From positions 172,720,183 to 172,784,182 of the forward strand of contig CM038052.1 of the NCBI GenBank assembly GCA_021397845.1: DNA of 64,000 nucleotides, written 5' to 3'. Shown piece after piece: positions 12,966 to 25,049 of the stretch. Under the pieces are notes generated by a model. That model saw only the letters and a list, made by a program, of their open reading frames with translations, had not been told where the DNA came from and did no database searches. This DNA is from Areca catechu (Eukaryota; Streptophyta; Magnoliopsida; Arecales; Arecaceae). The position numbers and the translations under genes are program-made. Within the stretch, counting starts at the first letter, position 1. Each line of letters begins with the position of its first letter.

Positions 12966-12990
12966 CTTCTGGGGCAAGGTATCGGCCGGT

Positions 12991-12999
12991 ATTTATAGG
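12991..12999 (-). promoter_or_regulatory. GOT1: TATA box of GOT1
   Basis: The minus strand reads CCTATAAAT inside a GC-rich block. It lies about 30 bases upstream of the inferred start of the 5' UTR near 12960. Position, GC context and the following CT-rich leader fit a plant core promoter. Transcription start is inferred. Confidence 0.65.
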
Positions 13000-13270
13000 C
13001 CGGAGGCGGTGAGCGGAAACTGAGAGCGACCCCGCGTTCGCACGCGTCGGAATGGGAAGACGGGAAGAAGATCTCAGAGAGCAAGGAGGAAGAACGCTTT
13101 TAGGTGGGGTTTCCACCGCTTCAGTCGAGAAGATCGCAATTGGTGAGAGATACCCGGCGCCTCACCCGTGCCACACGAATCTTTCCCTCCTTCGCAGCCA
13201 AGCCTCGGGCCCTCGGGTCGGGGTGTATCCTTTGTGCGAAAGAAGAAGGATCCACCTTCCTTCGCACCAA

Positions 13271-13434
13271 TCTACCATTTGATGGTCCGCTAATCGCCTT
13301 GAGAGCTGTATATTAATGAATGGACATCGGTGGTGGGTGATCCAACGGTGAATCTACCATTAGATGGTCCAGTAATCGCTTTGAGAGCTGTATATTAATA
13401 CATGGACATCTGTGGTGGGTGATCCAACGGTGGT
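13271..13434. repeat. 82 bp tandem duplication upstream of the GOT1 promoter
   Basis: Two copies begin TCTACCAT at 13271 and 13353 and share the core GAGAGCTGTATATTAAT and GGTGGGTGATCCAACGGTG. They differ by only a few substitutions. The pair lies about 280-440 bases upstream of the GOT1 TATA box and could affect its regulation. No known binding site is claimed. Confidence 0.85.
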
Positions 13435-13899
13435 TTCGCTGAAGGAAGGCGAACCCTTCCTTCCCGGAAAAGATACTGCTCTGATGCTGAGCTGTTATGT
13501 AAACAAGAGGGTTTTTTTTTTTTTTTTTTTTGGTTAAAGATGAGAACTAGTAATTGACTTTACGATTTCCCTTCAATTTTTTTTTATATAAAATGATAAA
13601 TTCATTTCAAAGAATGAGAATGAATACAATCCAGATAGTTGGAAAGGATTATATCCTTTAACTACACAAGAGCAGAGAGCCAATCAAATCGCAAAGTAAA
13701 ATTAATATAATAAGCTCTATAGGAAGCAACTCAATCAGCAGCTGAGTTAGCCTCCCTATAGACATGACGAACTATCTTAATTGAGCAGTCCTGTAAAAGA
13801 AAAGCTATATCCCGGATAATAGGATGAGCTACAGTAGCTCGCAGAGACTGTCTGATCCAGGATACAACTGTCATCGAGTCTCCCTCGATGATCAAGTGG

Positions 13900-16800
13900 T
13901 CCAGCCGAGGGATCTATCGAGCATACCTGATCTCCATCCAAACCGCATACAACTCATCCCCAGAAACAACGGAGTCGTGGAGAGAGAATCCACCAGCAGC
14001 AAAAAACCCTAGACGAGAGTCACAGATCACAAAAGCCGCTCCTCCTCGTCTATCCCGAATGCTTCCATCGAAGTTGATCGTACAGAAGTACGAAGGAGGG
14101 GGTTTCCAATAAACAAAAATCCGGGAGGATGCTCGACGAGCAGAAGATGAACCCCATAACTCCAAAAACTTCATAGACGAACAACAATACTCCCTGGCAC
14201 AGGCCCGAGCTCTCTCAACGATAATGCTAGGGGAAATAGTGGCCAATCTGAAGACAAGCTCATTCCTGGAAATCTAGATGTAATATGCCAGATAAGCTAC
14301 AAAGGAGACAGTCGAGAGGGCAATACCCGAGGACAGAATAGTCATAAAGATACTCTCAGGATCGTCATTATGCACTAACTGGGTCTGGAAACCTGCTCTC
14401 TACCACACAGATCCAGCCCTGGTACACTGAAAAAGCATGTGGGCCTGCATCTCCCGATCGAACCCACAAGCAAGGCAAGCCGAATGCATGGACAGGCCTC
14501 TCGACAATAAAAAATCTCGGGTGGAAAGACAATGCCAGACGAGCTTCCACAAGAATAGGGAGATCCTAGAATGAATTGGTAAAGACCAAATCCAACCAAG
14601 GTTGCGATACATGGAAGGCACCGGACTGAATAAAAGTCGGCAGATCTGACATCGGCACATGGGATGAGGTCGAGTGCCTCCAAACTCTAAGATCCGAGCA
14701 GAGGAAGATCGGCAACATAATGGATAGAATCCTGTGACCAAGAATGTCCCCAAAAGTCGAGATGACGGCCTCGTGATTCCACTAGGAGTGCCCCGAAATG
14801 AAAAGATCAGAGATGGAGGTCATCTCAGGTATGAGCACAGAAATGAAGATGGGCCACCCGATTAGAGGGATATCAGAGATCTAAGGATCCAGCATAAATC
14901 TGATGGAAGTACCATCTCCAATCACCCAAGAGATGTGAGGAGTAACCAGAGGTACCCTGGGCACCATTTCACCCCAGATAACAGAACCATACTTAGGAGG
15001 ATGATGAGGAGTGTCCGTAGCCATAGTAGGGAGATCCCCATATTTGGCTCTCATTAGAGAAGACCACATACTGTCCGGAGATAATAAATATCTTGTGACA
15101 TGCGTTTCTAAGAGGGCCTCATGCCTGGATAAAAGAGAATGAATACCCAAGCCCCTAAGCAAGTAGGCTGACAAACCACCTCCCACCTCATCAAATGAAT
15201 CCTCCACTGGGCAGTAGAAGAATTCCAGAGAAAAGCACGAATCATCTGCTCCAACTTGAGAATAATAGTCCTTGGAATGACAACATTAGAAAAAGTATAA
15301 ATAGGGAGGGAAGTGAGAACAGAACGGACGAGAGTAATCCCTCCCATACAAGAGAGGAATCTCCCCTGCCAACCCTCAATCCTCTCCCGCACCACCGACA
15401 CCAATGGGCCACAGTCTGCCCTAGACAATCTGGTACCAGATATAGGCACACCTAAGTAAGAAAGGGGACCGTGATGCTCAGCAATACCAAGGATGTCCCT
15501 GATCCTACGTCGAAGTCCAGTAGTAGTCTTGGGACTAAAATATATGCCAGATTTTTATAGATTTACCCTCTGACCAGAAGAAGAACAGTAGTCCTGCATA
15601 ATACTCTCTGAAGTCCCTAAACGCAAATGACTGAAGCCCGGCCTAGCAGTAAACAGTCATCTGCAAACAAAAAATGCGAGATCGGGGAAGCACTATGAGT
15701 GGAAATATACAGCTGAATCATTGAGTCCCACACTACTGCTCGCAATGCTCATGAAAAGAAGTCAGCACAAATAATGAAGAGAGATAGAGATAGAGGCAAC
15801 CTTGATGGAGACCACCAGTTACATAAAATTACTCCATGGGAGAACCATTAATGAGGAGAGAAAAAGGACTGCCAATATAGGATATAATTTTAGATATCCA
15901 GTCACGATGAAAGCCGAAGCTTCCAGGGCCTTGTTCAGAAAATCCCAATGAACACAATCATATGCCCTTTCCATATCCAGCTTAATAGCCATCAAACTAC
16001 GACGAAATGGAGCACGACGATGATCATAAATAAATTCTTGGGCTATAAGCACATTATCAGAAATGCATCGGCTACCAATAAAGGCACCCTATTCCGGACT
16101 GATCAACTATGGCAGAATAGTCTTCATTCTGTTATAAACAATTTAGCACATACTTTATAGAGAGTATTACACAAATTGATCGACCGATAATGGCTGGGCT
16201 CCGAAACGTCAGGATGCTTAGGTATGAGAGCCAGATAAGTTTCCTTCCAAGAATTAGGAGCAAAAAATAATTGAATAGCGGCCACTATATCAGTCCAGAG
16301 AATGTGCCAATGAGTCCTGAAGAAGAAGGAAGGAAACCCGCCAGAACCCGGAGCTTTATCCTCTCCAAGCGACCACAGGACAGATTTAACCTCATCTTCA
16401 TACACCTGAGTCAGAAGCATAGAGTTCTGGAGTGAAGAAACATAGACAATAGGAGGATAGGAAAGGGAAGAGAGAGAGACAGCTAGACGCCGTCCACCTG
16501 GAAATAAAGTACTGCAGAAGCTCTCTCCTTATATCTTTCTCATCCTAGCCCAACCACCATCATTTGAGCGAAGAGCCCTAATTCTATTTCTGTGTCTCCG
16601 GATAATAGTAGCTCGATGAAAGAAGTAGGTGTTCCTATCACCCTCCTACAACCACTGGACTCTGGATTTCTGTCTCCAGAGCACCTCCTGACATTGAAGA
16701 AGAGAATGGTGCATAGAGAGATGATACCGGAGAACCTCCATCTCCTATTTAGATAGAATCCCTGTCCTGTCCTCCTTTTCCTGCAGAGAAGAAATAGTGC

Positions 16801-17717
16801 TTTCCGAAATCTTCAGCTTAGACATAACATTACCCACCTCCACTTTATTCCACCTAAGAAGATGCCTCCTTAGAAGCTCCAATCTCCTGGAGATGCGGTA
16901 GGAAGCATCATCATGGATCGAAATCCTCCACACCTCTCTAACAATATCCCTGGATCTCGAATATGAGAGCCAGAACTTTTCAAATCTAAAAGGAATGGAA
17001 CCCCGGGCCGACGGATCAGTGGATAAAAATATAGGGCAATGGTCAGAAGCAATGCAGCAAAGATGACGGACAACATACTCAGGATGCATCATGAGCCAAG
17101 ATGGGGTGGCTTAGAATCTATCCAGCCTCTCCCATACTCTGGCAGAACCAGAACGGTTATTACACCAGGTGTAGTGAGGACCCAGAAAACCCATATCCAC
17201 CAATCCATTATTCTGAGTAAAGTGGAGAAATTTCTTGGATCCAGTGTCCTCCATAAACGATCTTCCTCCATGCTTATCTTCAGCTTTATCAATAGTGTTA
17301 AAATCTCCTGCAAGAATAGTGGGAACACCCTAATCAATCAAGATCGAAGCCTCCTCTCACAAGACTCGTCGTTCCCTATAAGAAGTGCTGGCATAAATTC
17401 CACATAACAGCCAAGTGAGCCGATTGGGTTCAAAGATAACAATAGCGACAAGCTGAGAAGATCAATGGAAGACATTGACCCTAACAACGCCATATCCCAG
17501 GTAACTATAATACCCACATCCAACCCCTGAGAAGCAACAGAATAAAAATCCCAATCCCGGGGAATCCGATGACTCGTACATTCAAGATTGGGCCCTGACA
17601 ACCTAGTCTCCGAAAGCACACAGATTTGAGGATGATAGAGTTGTAAGAACCTACCATAAGTAGATAGAAAGGAGGGTTTTCTGGCCCTCCGAACATTCTA
17701 TACAAAAACTTTCATTA
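13900..17717 (-). pseudogene. LINE ORF2: endonuclease, reverse transcriptase, RNase H
   Basis: The ORF2 start (MKVFV) is at about 17717, and a stop replaces the following Trp of the usual WNVRG-like motif. The endonuclease shows SETRLSG, GDFN at 17297-17308 and ASDHCPIF near 17050. RT shows EDKAPGSGGF near 16360, YRSINLCNTLYKV near 16160, DMERAYDCVHW near 15960 and the catalytic FADD at 15656-15667. The zf-RVT-like region is near 14500 (LWKLVWHCLSTRDFLLSRG). RNase H at 14130-13920 has INFDGS and the GDELYAVW glutamate. Many stops and frameshifts make it non-functional. Confidence 0.85.
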
Positions 17718-18067
17718 CAAAAATATAAAGTTAAGATGAGGTGGGCCCCAGTCAAACCTCAATCCCTGATTGAGCACCCTTAGCACCCCGCTTCCCTTTT
17801 CCACCAGATTTCTTTGCAGCCATCTTCAAGGAGTCATTCTCCTGGCCAACACCCACATTTGACCCCTCCACAGCTTCCAAAACTAGCTTCAATTTATCGC
17901 AGATATGCTCATGCCCCATTTGGGCCCTGGCACCGAGCAAACAGAACCCTCTAGAATAGCAGTGCAAGCAATAGACCTAGCAGGCATAAGCCCCTTCCCA
18001 GCATCCCCTGGGGCCAGAGCCACAGCCAAACCCCCCTCAGGACCCGAACCCCTACATTCCTTCGAAG

Positions 18068-18273
18068 TGTTAAACTACCTTCCCATCTAAGAGATATCCT
18101 TCCTTGATTAGATGATCTTATATGGGATGTTGTGATATGTATATTGATATATATCCATGTTTGACTAATCCTAGTTAGGATATTTTGGCATACATTTTTC
18201 TTATGTACCTCCTCATGTGTATATTTAATGGGATGAATCCCAAGCATAAGATATATGAATTCAAGTTTCTACA
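18068..18273 (+). repeat. 5' LTR of the copia element
   Basis: The LTR is 206 bp with TG...CA ends and matches the 3' LTR over its whole length. It should hold the element promoter. Confidence 0.95.
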
Positions 18274-18288
18274 TGGTATCAAAGCGGG
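18274..18288 (+). promoter_or_regulatory. Primer-binding site of the copia element
   Basis: TGGTATCAAAGC directly follows the LTR. It complements the 3' end of initiator methionine tRNA, with one difference from the usual TGGTATCAGAGC. Confidence 0.9.
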
Positions 18289-19298
18289 TTGCTATTTCAT
18301 CTTATCCCTGCCTATCCCTGCCTATCCCAAACCTATTCTAATCATATTCCCACCTTATTCCGACCCCTTTTTCCTTTTCTCCACGGATGACCTAATCACC
18401 GCCCAAACCCGTCACCGCCCCCACGTCTCCCATCGATTCCCGCCAGACCTTCCTCCTCTCTCGGCCCCAGTCACATGGCCTCCCATCACCAGCCGTCACC
18501 ACCTGTCCACCTCTTACTGCCTTTTCACACCATTCGCCGGACCTCCCTCCTCCATCCACCCGTCACCACCCTAGCCACCGCCTCCTCTCATCACCCATCA
18601 CCGCCCGTCCTCCTCCCACCGTCCATCATCCACCAATCCCACAACCCCAACCCGCCACTCCAGCAGCGCTCCTCGCCTCTCCTCCTTGTCTCCCCGGCCC
18701 TCGCCCGTGGCCGGCTCACCACCCCCCAGCACTTCCTCGTCGGCTCCCACGTTCGACCCGCCGCTCCTGTAGCACCCAGAGAGAGGAGAGCGCGAAAGGG
18801 AGGGGTTGACGTCGCCCGCCCCGCCATCCTTGCCACCTACAACCTCCAATCCTCCTCCTGTGCCCTGCTCTGCACCAAATCGGCCCTGCATCGACGACAC
18901 CGATCGACACCGATGCCTCTGCACCGGCCCTAGCACCATCCCAACTACTTTGTGCACTAGCCTCTGCCTCTCCCCGTGATTGACCTCCGGTTTTGTCCTT
19001 CAGCTCTCTGCACCGGCCTGCTTCCTGCATCCAACCGATCTCCCATCCGATCACTGGCACAGTCCCTGTTGTGTTGCTGTGCTACTTCTCTCGTGCCGCC
19101 AGACTGTCGCCTATGCTATCCCTCTATATGACAAATTGTCCGAAGACATTAGCGCCAATGCCTCAGGATTTCACTGCCCGGATTTCATTGCCGGAAGTCT
19201 CTCCATCCACCGGAATCTTCCTTCTATGCCTGTGACTGCTGTGTCTCCACCAGACCTGCTTGATCCTGCTGTGGGCTTCAACTGACTTCACTTGGTTC
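18289..19298 (+). other. Long C-rich leader of the copia element
   Basis: About 1 kb separates the primer-binding site from gag, unusually long for so small an element. It is rich in CACC/CTCC, which leaves open ORFs on both strands (for example 18475-18933). None resembles a known domain. It may be a leader, or DNA captured by the element. Confidence 0.55.
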
Positions 19299-22200
19299 AT
19301 GATGACTGAGGTCACTCAGCCGATTGTGGTTCACCTGAATGGGACTAATTATCCCCAATGGTCCTTCATGATGAAGATCTTTTTAAAAGGACGTGGACTT
19401 TGACAATATATTACTGGTGAAATTTCTTGTCCAATTGCTCCCGAGGAGTCCTTTGCAACATGGGAGATTGACAACGATAAAATCATGACATGGATTTCTA
19501 ACATTGTCAGTCCCTCCATCAGCCTACATTTCAGCAAATTTGAGACTGCAAAGGAAGTATTGGACTTCCTCGCCAAGCTGTATAATCCGACCAATTTTGC
19601 TCTCAAATATAAGCTTGAACTGGACATTCATCATCCCAAGCAACAACCAGAGCAGTCTGTGGCTGACTTTCACTCTCAAATGTCCCTGATTTGGGATCAA
19701 CTTGCCCTGATGGAGCCCAAGTGGACCCATGATGCAGAACTATATTATCAATTTCGGGAAGAGTTTCGTTTTGTCCAATTCCTAATGGCTCTTCGCGATG
19801 AATTTGTGTTTGTTCGGGCTTCCATTCTTTACCGCTCCCCTCTTCCATCTGTTAACACTGCATTGTCCGAGTTACTTGCTGAAGAAACCCGGAAGAAGAT
19901 CATCTCCTCCAACCATGATGACTCTGTCATATTGTCTACTCGGATTAAATCAAAGGGCCACTCTCAACTTCAATGTCACTCATGTAAAAAGTTTGGCCAT
20001 CTTGCTCGCAACTGCCCAGTGTCTACTTCTCGATTCCAGGATACATCCTTCATGCAGTGCACCTACTATAAGAAAGTTGGACATGCTGTTTGGAATTGCC
20101 CTCATCCAAACTCCAACAATATGAGAACCAAAGCTTGAAACTCTGGAGATCGCTCATCCTCCGCTGCTACTACTGTTATGCCCGAGCTTCCAACCCAAGC
20201 TGCCACATCCCTTACTCCAAATGATATCCAGACAATGTTTCATCAGGCTCTCTCTATTGGTAATCCTACTGCCTCATCTTCTGGCACCTCCATTCTGCCA
20301 GGTAAGTGGTTCTTTGATTCCGGTACCTCTAATATATGACTTTCAACCCTGACATCTTCCAACATGTTTCCTCTCTTCATTTTCCACCTAATATTCAAAC
20401 TACAAATGGATTACTCATTACTGCTAGCCATCGTGGAACCATTCACTCTCCTAACCTATACCTTTCTGATGTTCTTCTTGCTACTAAACTTTCTATGAAT
20501 CTTATTTCCATTGGCCAATTATGTGACAAAGGACTTACCGTTACCTTTTCTCCTTCTGGTTGTGTTATGCAGGATTGCTCGACGGGGAAGGAAGTTGGGA
20601 CAGGCCATAAGATTGGTCGACTTTTTTTTTTGTATACGCTTTATGTTCCTCCTAGTTTTGGTACTCATTCTGTCGCTGCTGCTTCTATTAATAACTCTTC
20701 TTTTATGTCTTGGCATGACCATTTAGGTTATCCTTCTATTTTAAAGTTATCTCAATTAATTAATAAAGGTTTTCTTGGTTCTGTCTCTCTAATAAAAGAC
20801 CCATATTGTGTTCATTGCAAATTATCAAAACAATCCACCTTACCTTTTTCTTTAAGTCACTCCACTACTACTGCTCCTTTTGATCTTATTCACTATGATG
20901 TATGGAATCCTGCCCCTATATTCTCTATGGATGGTTCTGCTTATTATGTTATTTTCATTGATGATTTCACTTGCTACACCTGGCTTTATCTTTTACATGC
21001 TCACTCTGAAGTTTTACAGGTTTATATTGAATTTACCACCATGATCAAAACTCAATTTTCTAAACAGATAAAAATCTTTCGTTCTGACTCTGGTGGTGAA
21101 TATCTTTCAACATCATTCAACCGTTATCTTAAATCTCAAGGCACACTTTTATAGTTATCTTGTGTTGAAACTCCTCAACAAAATGGTGTGTCTGAGAGAA
21201 AACATCGTCATATTATTGAAACTGCCCGTACTTTACTCCTTTCATCTTCTGTTTCCAAAGTTTTTTGGGGTGAAGCCATGAATACTGCTGTATATCTAAT
21301 TAGTCGACTTTTTTCCCGTGTCCTTGGTGGTCTCTCATCCTTTGAACCGCATTATGACTCTCCGCCTTCCTATGACCTTCTTCGTGTTTTTGGTTGTACT
21401 TGCTTTGTCCATCTTTCCAAATGTGAATGTGATAAATTATCCAAAAAAATGCAATCTGTGTTTTCTTAGGGTATGGGATACATCAAAAAGGATATCGGTG
21501 TTATGATCTCGAGACTCGAAAATTATGCATTTCTAGGCATGTCACCTTTTGGGAACAAATTCCCTTCTTTTTCTTATCTCATAAAAAATCTTTATTTTCA
21601 TGTCAAGAACCTTTGTTTGATCATTTTCCCTCTCATGAACCCCTTCTTCCAGAAAATGGGCATTCCAAACAATATGGCTAGTCTACTATCTCCCCAACTG
21701 AACTTCTCCTACGCACAATCTGGCAGCACCTGAGAGGCGATATCCTACTCGTCATCATAATCCACCGGCTCATTTAACAGATTATTATTGCTACTTATCC
21801 TCTATCTTGCCTTTACATGAACCTAAATCCTATCTAGAGGCATCATCTAATCCTTCCTGGTAGAATGCCATGGCAGAATAACTTGAGGCTCTACGACAAA
21901 CCCATACGTGGGACCTGGTTGATCTGCCACCTGGAAAATCAATTGTGGGCTGCAAATGGATATACAAGATCAAAACTAAGGCTGATGATTCCATCGAGCG
22001 CTATAAGGCTCGTCTTGTTGCTAAAGGTTTTACACAGGAGTATGGCATCGACTATGAAGAGACCTTCGCTCCTGTTGCCCGTATGACTTCAATCCAGACT
22101 CTACTTTTTGTAGCTGCTGCCAAACACTGGTCCTTACACCAACTTGATGTCAAGAATGCCTTTCTTCATGGAGATCTATTTGAAGAAGTCTACATGATGC

Positions 22201-23215
22201 CACCTCCAGGCTTACCTCACCAGTCTCATCAAGTTTGTAAACTTTGTCGTGCTCTTTATGGTCTCAAACAAGCACCTCATGCTTGGTTTGAAAAATTCCA
22301 ACCACCCTTCTTGATTATGGATTTCTCTAGAGCTTTTATGACTCCACCTTATTCTATCGACGCTCCTCTCATGGGATAGTTTTACTTCTTCTCTATGTTG
22401 ATGATATGGTTATCACTGGCAATGACCAACAAGGCATTCATGACACCAAGCACTACTTACACAAGTACTTTGAAATGAAAGATCTTGGCTTACTACGATT
22501 CTTTCTTGGTATTGAAGTCAACCATCAGTCTGATGGTCATTTTCTTTTTCAAGCTAAATATACCTCTGATCTACTTACTCATGCTGGCATTTCTGACAAT
22601 AAAACTGTTGATACCCCTCTTGAGATAAATCTGAAGCTTCAACCCACTAATGAAAAGATTCTCACTGATCCCACTAGGTATCGACAACTTGTAGGCAGCC
22701 TCAACTTCCTCACTATCACTTGACCGGATATTTCTCATGCCATTCATGTTATCAGCCAATTTATGTCTGTGCCTCGCTCTACTCACTATGCTTCTTTGCT
22801 TCGGATACTCCGATATATCAAAGGCACGCTGTATCATGGGCTTCTTCTTTCCCCTTCTAATTTAAATCTTTATGCATACTCTGATTCAGATTGGGTTGGA
22901 GATATCTCTGATCGACGTTCTACCACTGTATATTGCATATTTTTGGGCAACTCACTAATTGCCTGGAAAAGTAAAAAGCAATCAGTTATATCTCGCTCTA
23001 GCGTAAAAGCTGAATATCGTGCCCTTGCTCATACTACTGCTGAGATTGTCTGGCTTCGCTGGCTTCTTAATGATATGGGCATACAGCTATATGCTCCAAC
23101 GTCTATTTATTGTGATAGCCATAGTACTATCCAAATCACCCGTAATGCTGTCTTCCATGAGCATACCAAACATATTAAAATTGACTGTCACTTTACTCGC
23201 CACTACCATCAGTAA
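19299..23215 (+). pseudogene. copia gag-pol polyprotein
   Basis: The polyprotein starts at the ATG at 19299 (MMTEVTQPIVVHLNGTNYPQW). A TGA at 19401 replaces the next expected Trp. Gag (19485-20138) has two zinc-knuckle copies, CHSCKKFGHLARNC and a decayed CTYYKKVGHAVWNC. The protease motif FFDSGTSN is at about 20310 and a 1-base frameshift follows near 20333. Integrase (20336-21469) has SWHDHLGY, CVHCKLSK, the RSDSGGEY aspartate and QQNGVSERKHRHI. RT has the KARLVAKGFTQ region at 22000 and the catalytic YVDD at 22394-22405. RNase H ends near 23215 (SRSSVKAEYRA). Several stops and frameshifts inactivate it. Confidence 0.9.
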
Positions 23216-23350
23216 CGGACTATTGATCTACATTATATCTCCTCCACCAATCAAATTGCTGATTTACTCACCAAGTCCCATGGCAAAGAACGCTTTCGCT
23301 ACCTTCTCTCCAAACTTCATCTGCAAGAAGCACCTTCAGTTTGAGGAGGG

Positions 23351-23556
23351 TGTTAAACTACCTTCCCACCTAAGAGATATCCTTCCTTGATTAGATGTTC
23401 TTATATGGGATGTTGGGATATGTATATTGATATGTATCCATGTTTGGCTAATCCTAGTTAGAATATTTTGGTAGACATTTTCCTTATATACCTCCTCATG
23501 TGTATATTTAATGGGATGAATCCCAAGCATAAGATATATGAATTCAAGTTTCTACA
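23351..23556 (+). repeat. 3' LTR of the copia element
   Basis: It is 206 bp and starts directly after the purine tract GAGGAGGG. It matches the 5' LTR apart from about 10 substitutions. Confidence 0.95.
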
Positions 23557-23561
23557 CGAAG

Positions 23562-24970
23562 GACCACTCATAGCATCCCCCACAACACCCGAGGGCCCAG
23601 AAATCCCCAAGGTCATTGACAGACCCGGGCCACCAGGGAGACCCCCCCTCAAGAACTAGCAGAACCCATCTCTCTAGAACTAAGAACCCCCCTCCCCTGA
23701 GACCCCAGACAAATCCTTACCCTTCGATACACCAAGGACCCCTATCCTTTGATCAACATCACTCCCTTCCCCTACCTTTCCCCCTGCACTCCTCGAATCC
23801 TTCTTGCCCTCCCCTGTTTTCCCTGAAAGCATAGGGAAGATAGCAACAGAGGATGCCTCACCCTTAACTTTTCCCCCTTAGCAACCGATATACAGGGATT
23901 AGGGGAACTAACCTGAACAGGCAATGCGGAGGCAGACTGTGGGGAAGAAGAAGATGCTGACCTCGATGGACTTCGGCTCTGCTTCAAGGAAATGGACCCG
24001 TAGTCAACACCTCAAAGCCTTGCTGTAGTCCCCCTTCCTCCCCCTCATGGGCAACTAAGTTGTCGGGGCAAAGAATAGCCTTTCCTGAGTTTTGTTGACA
24101 GACTTCCTCCAAGAATGAATAGCCGTCCGTCATGTGACCTATCCGACCACACTAGAAGCAAATCGAAGGAAGGTTCTCATAAATAAACTGCTACCAGAAG
24201 ACCGAGTTCTTCCCCTGAATCTGAACTCCTGGTTGCAGTGGTTTGGACGCATCCAACTCAACCCGAACTCGAGCATAACCGGTCTTCCTCATAAGGTCAG
24301 TGAAGTTATCCATGGACAGGGGATGACCTGCTTCACCAGCCACTGCCATGATTGCAGATGGCAACCAGTATTCCAGCGGAAGATCAGGAAGCCTCATCCA
24401 CACCATAGTCCGATTTACCGGCTTCCGACCAGGAAGAAAGTCTGGCTCCCAAGATGCCAAAGCCAAGAGTTGGCCCCCAGCAAACCACGGCCCTCCATCC
24501 TTGACTCGAGCACAGTCACCCTCGGATCCCTAGCACAGGACAATATGATCATCACCAATGGGAAATACCTCCGGTTCATATGCCAGTTTGAGCTTCGTCA
24601 GACCTCCTTGGACACCCAGGCCACTGGCACTCTTCTTCCCAAACTTCGAAAGATCACCACCAATCCTTCCCATTTCCGACGCGAGTCATCAAGCAACGAG
24701 GCCGGCATCACGAGGACTTTGGAGAAGCTCTGCAGGAGCTAGTCGACCTCCGTGTTCGTGAGCTTGTAAGACGTCCAACTCGGAGCTCGGCCTGTACCTT
24801 GCACCACCTTCGACCATGATCGATCATCACCACCATGTTCGCCAGGATCGATACCTCCACTCGGTCGACTGAGATCCCCTTCAGCCTTCCACCAAGCAAC
24901 CAACTGAAATCCTCTACTGAAACCCTCTTAGAGAAACACTCAGCTGAAACCCTCGCTAACTCCCACATGA
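23562..24970 (-). pseudogene. LINE ORF1 (DUF4283/zf-CCHC_4-like)
   Basis: The core reads VWMRLPDLPLEYW near 24390, then LMRKTGYARVRVELDA near 24270, and ends in a zinc-knuckle-like CGRIGH preceded by a stop (near 24150). This is the ORF1 type found in plant L1 elements and probably binds the LINE RNA. The C-terminal part is basic and low-complexity. The reading frame is interrupted at 23562 by the copia insertion and resumes below 18062, where a short basic KKSGGKGKRGAKGAQ tail ends near 17752. Confidence 0.75.
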
Positions 24971-25049
24971 AGACGATGGCTCAAAACCCAAGTCGCAACT
25001 ATTGCCCTCAAAGCGCACTCAACAGTCTACTAAATAAAGCGTTCCTTTC

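Larger units (their letters stand above)
18063..23561 (+). mobile_element. Ty1/copia element, complete, with CGAAG target duplication
   Basis: The element has 206 bp LTRs at 18068-18273 and 23351-23556, each starting TGTTAAAC and ending TTTCTACA. It is flanked by CGAAG at 18063-18067 and 23557-23561. A primer-binding site follows the 5' LTR and a purine tract (GAGGAGGG) precedes the 3' LTR. The two LTRs differ at about 10 of 206 positions by eye. The short LTRs suggest an Ale/Retrofit-like lineage (inference). It inserted into ORF1 of the LINE. Confidence 0.95.

Noticed and set aside
13104..13316. Short plus ORFs upstream of GOT1
   Set aside because: No domain, and they overlap the promoter region and duplication of the minus-strand gene.
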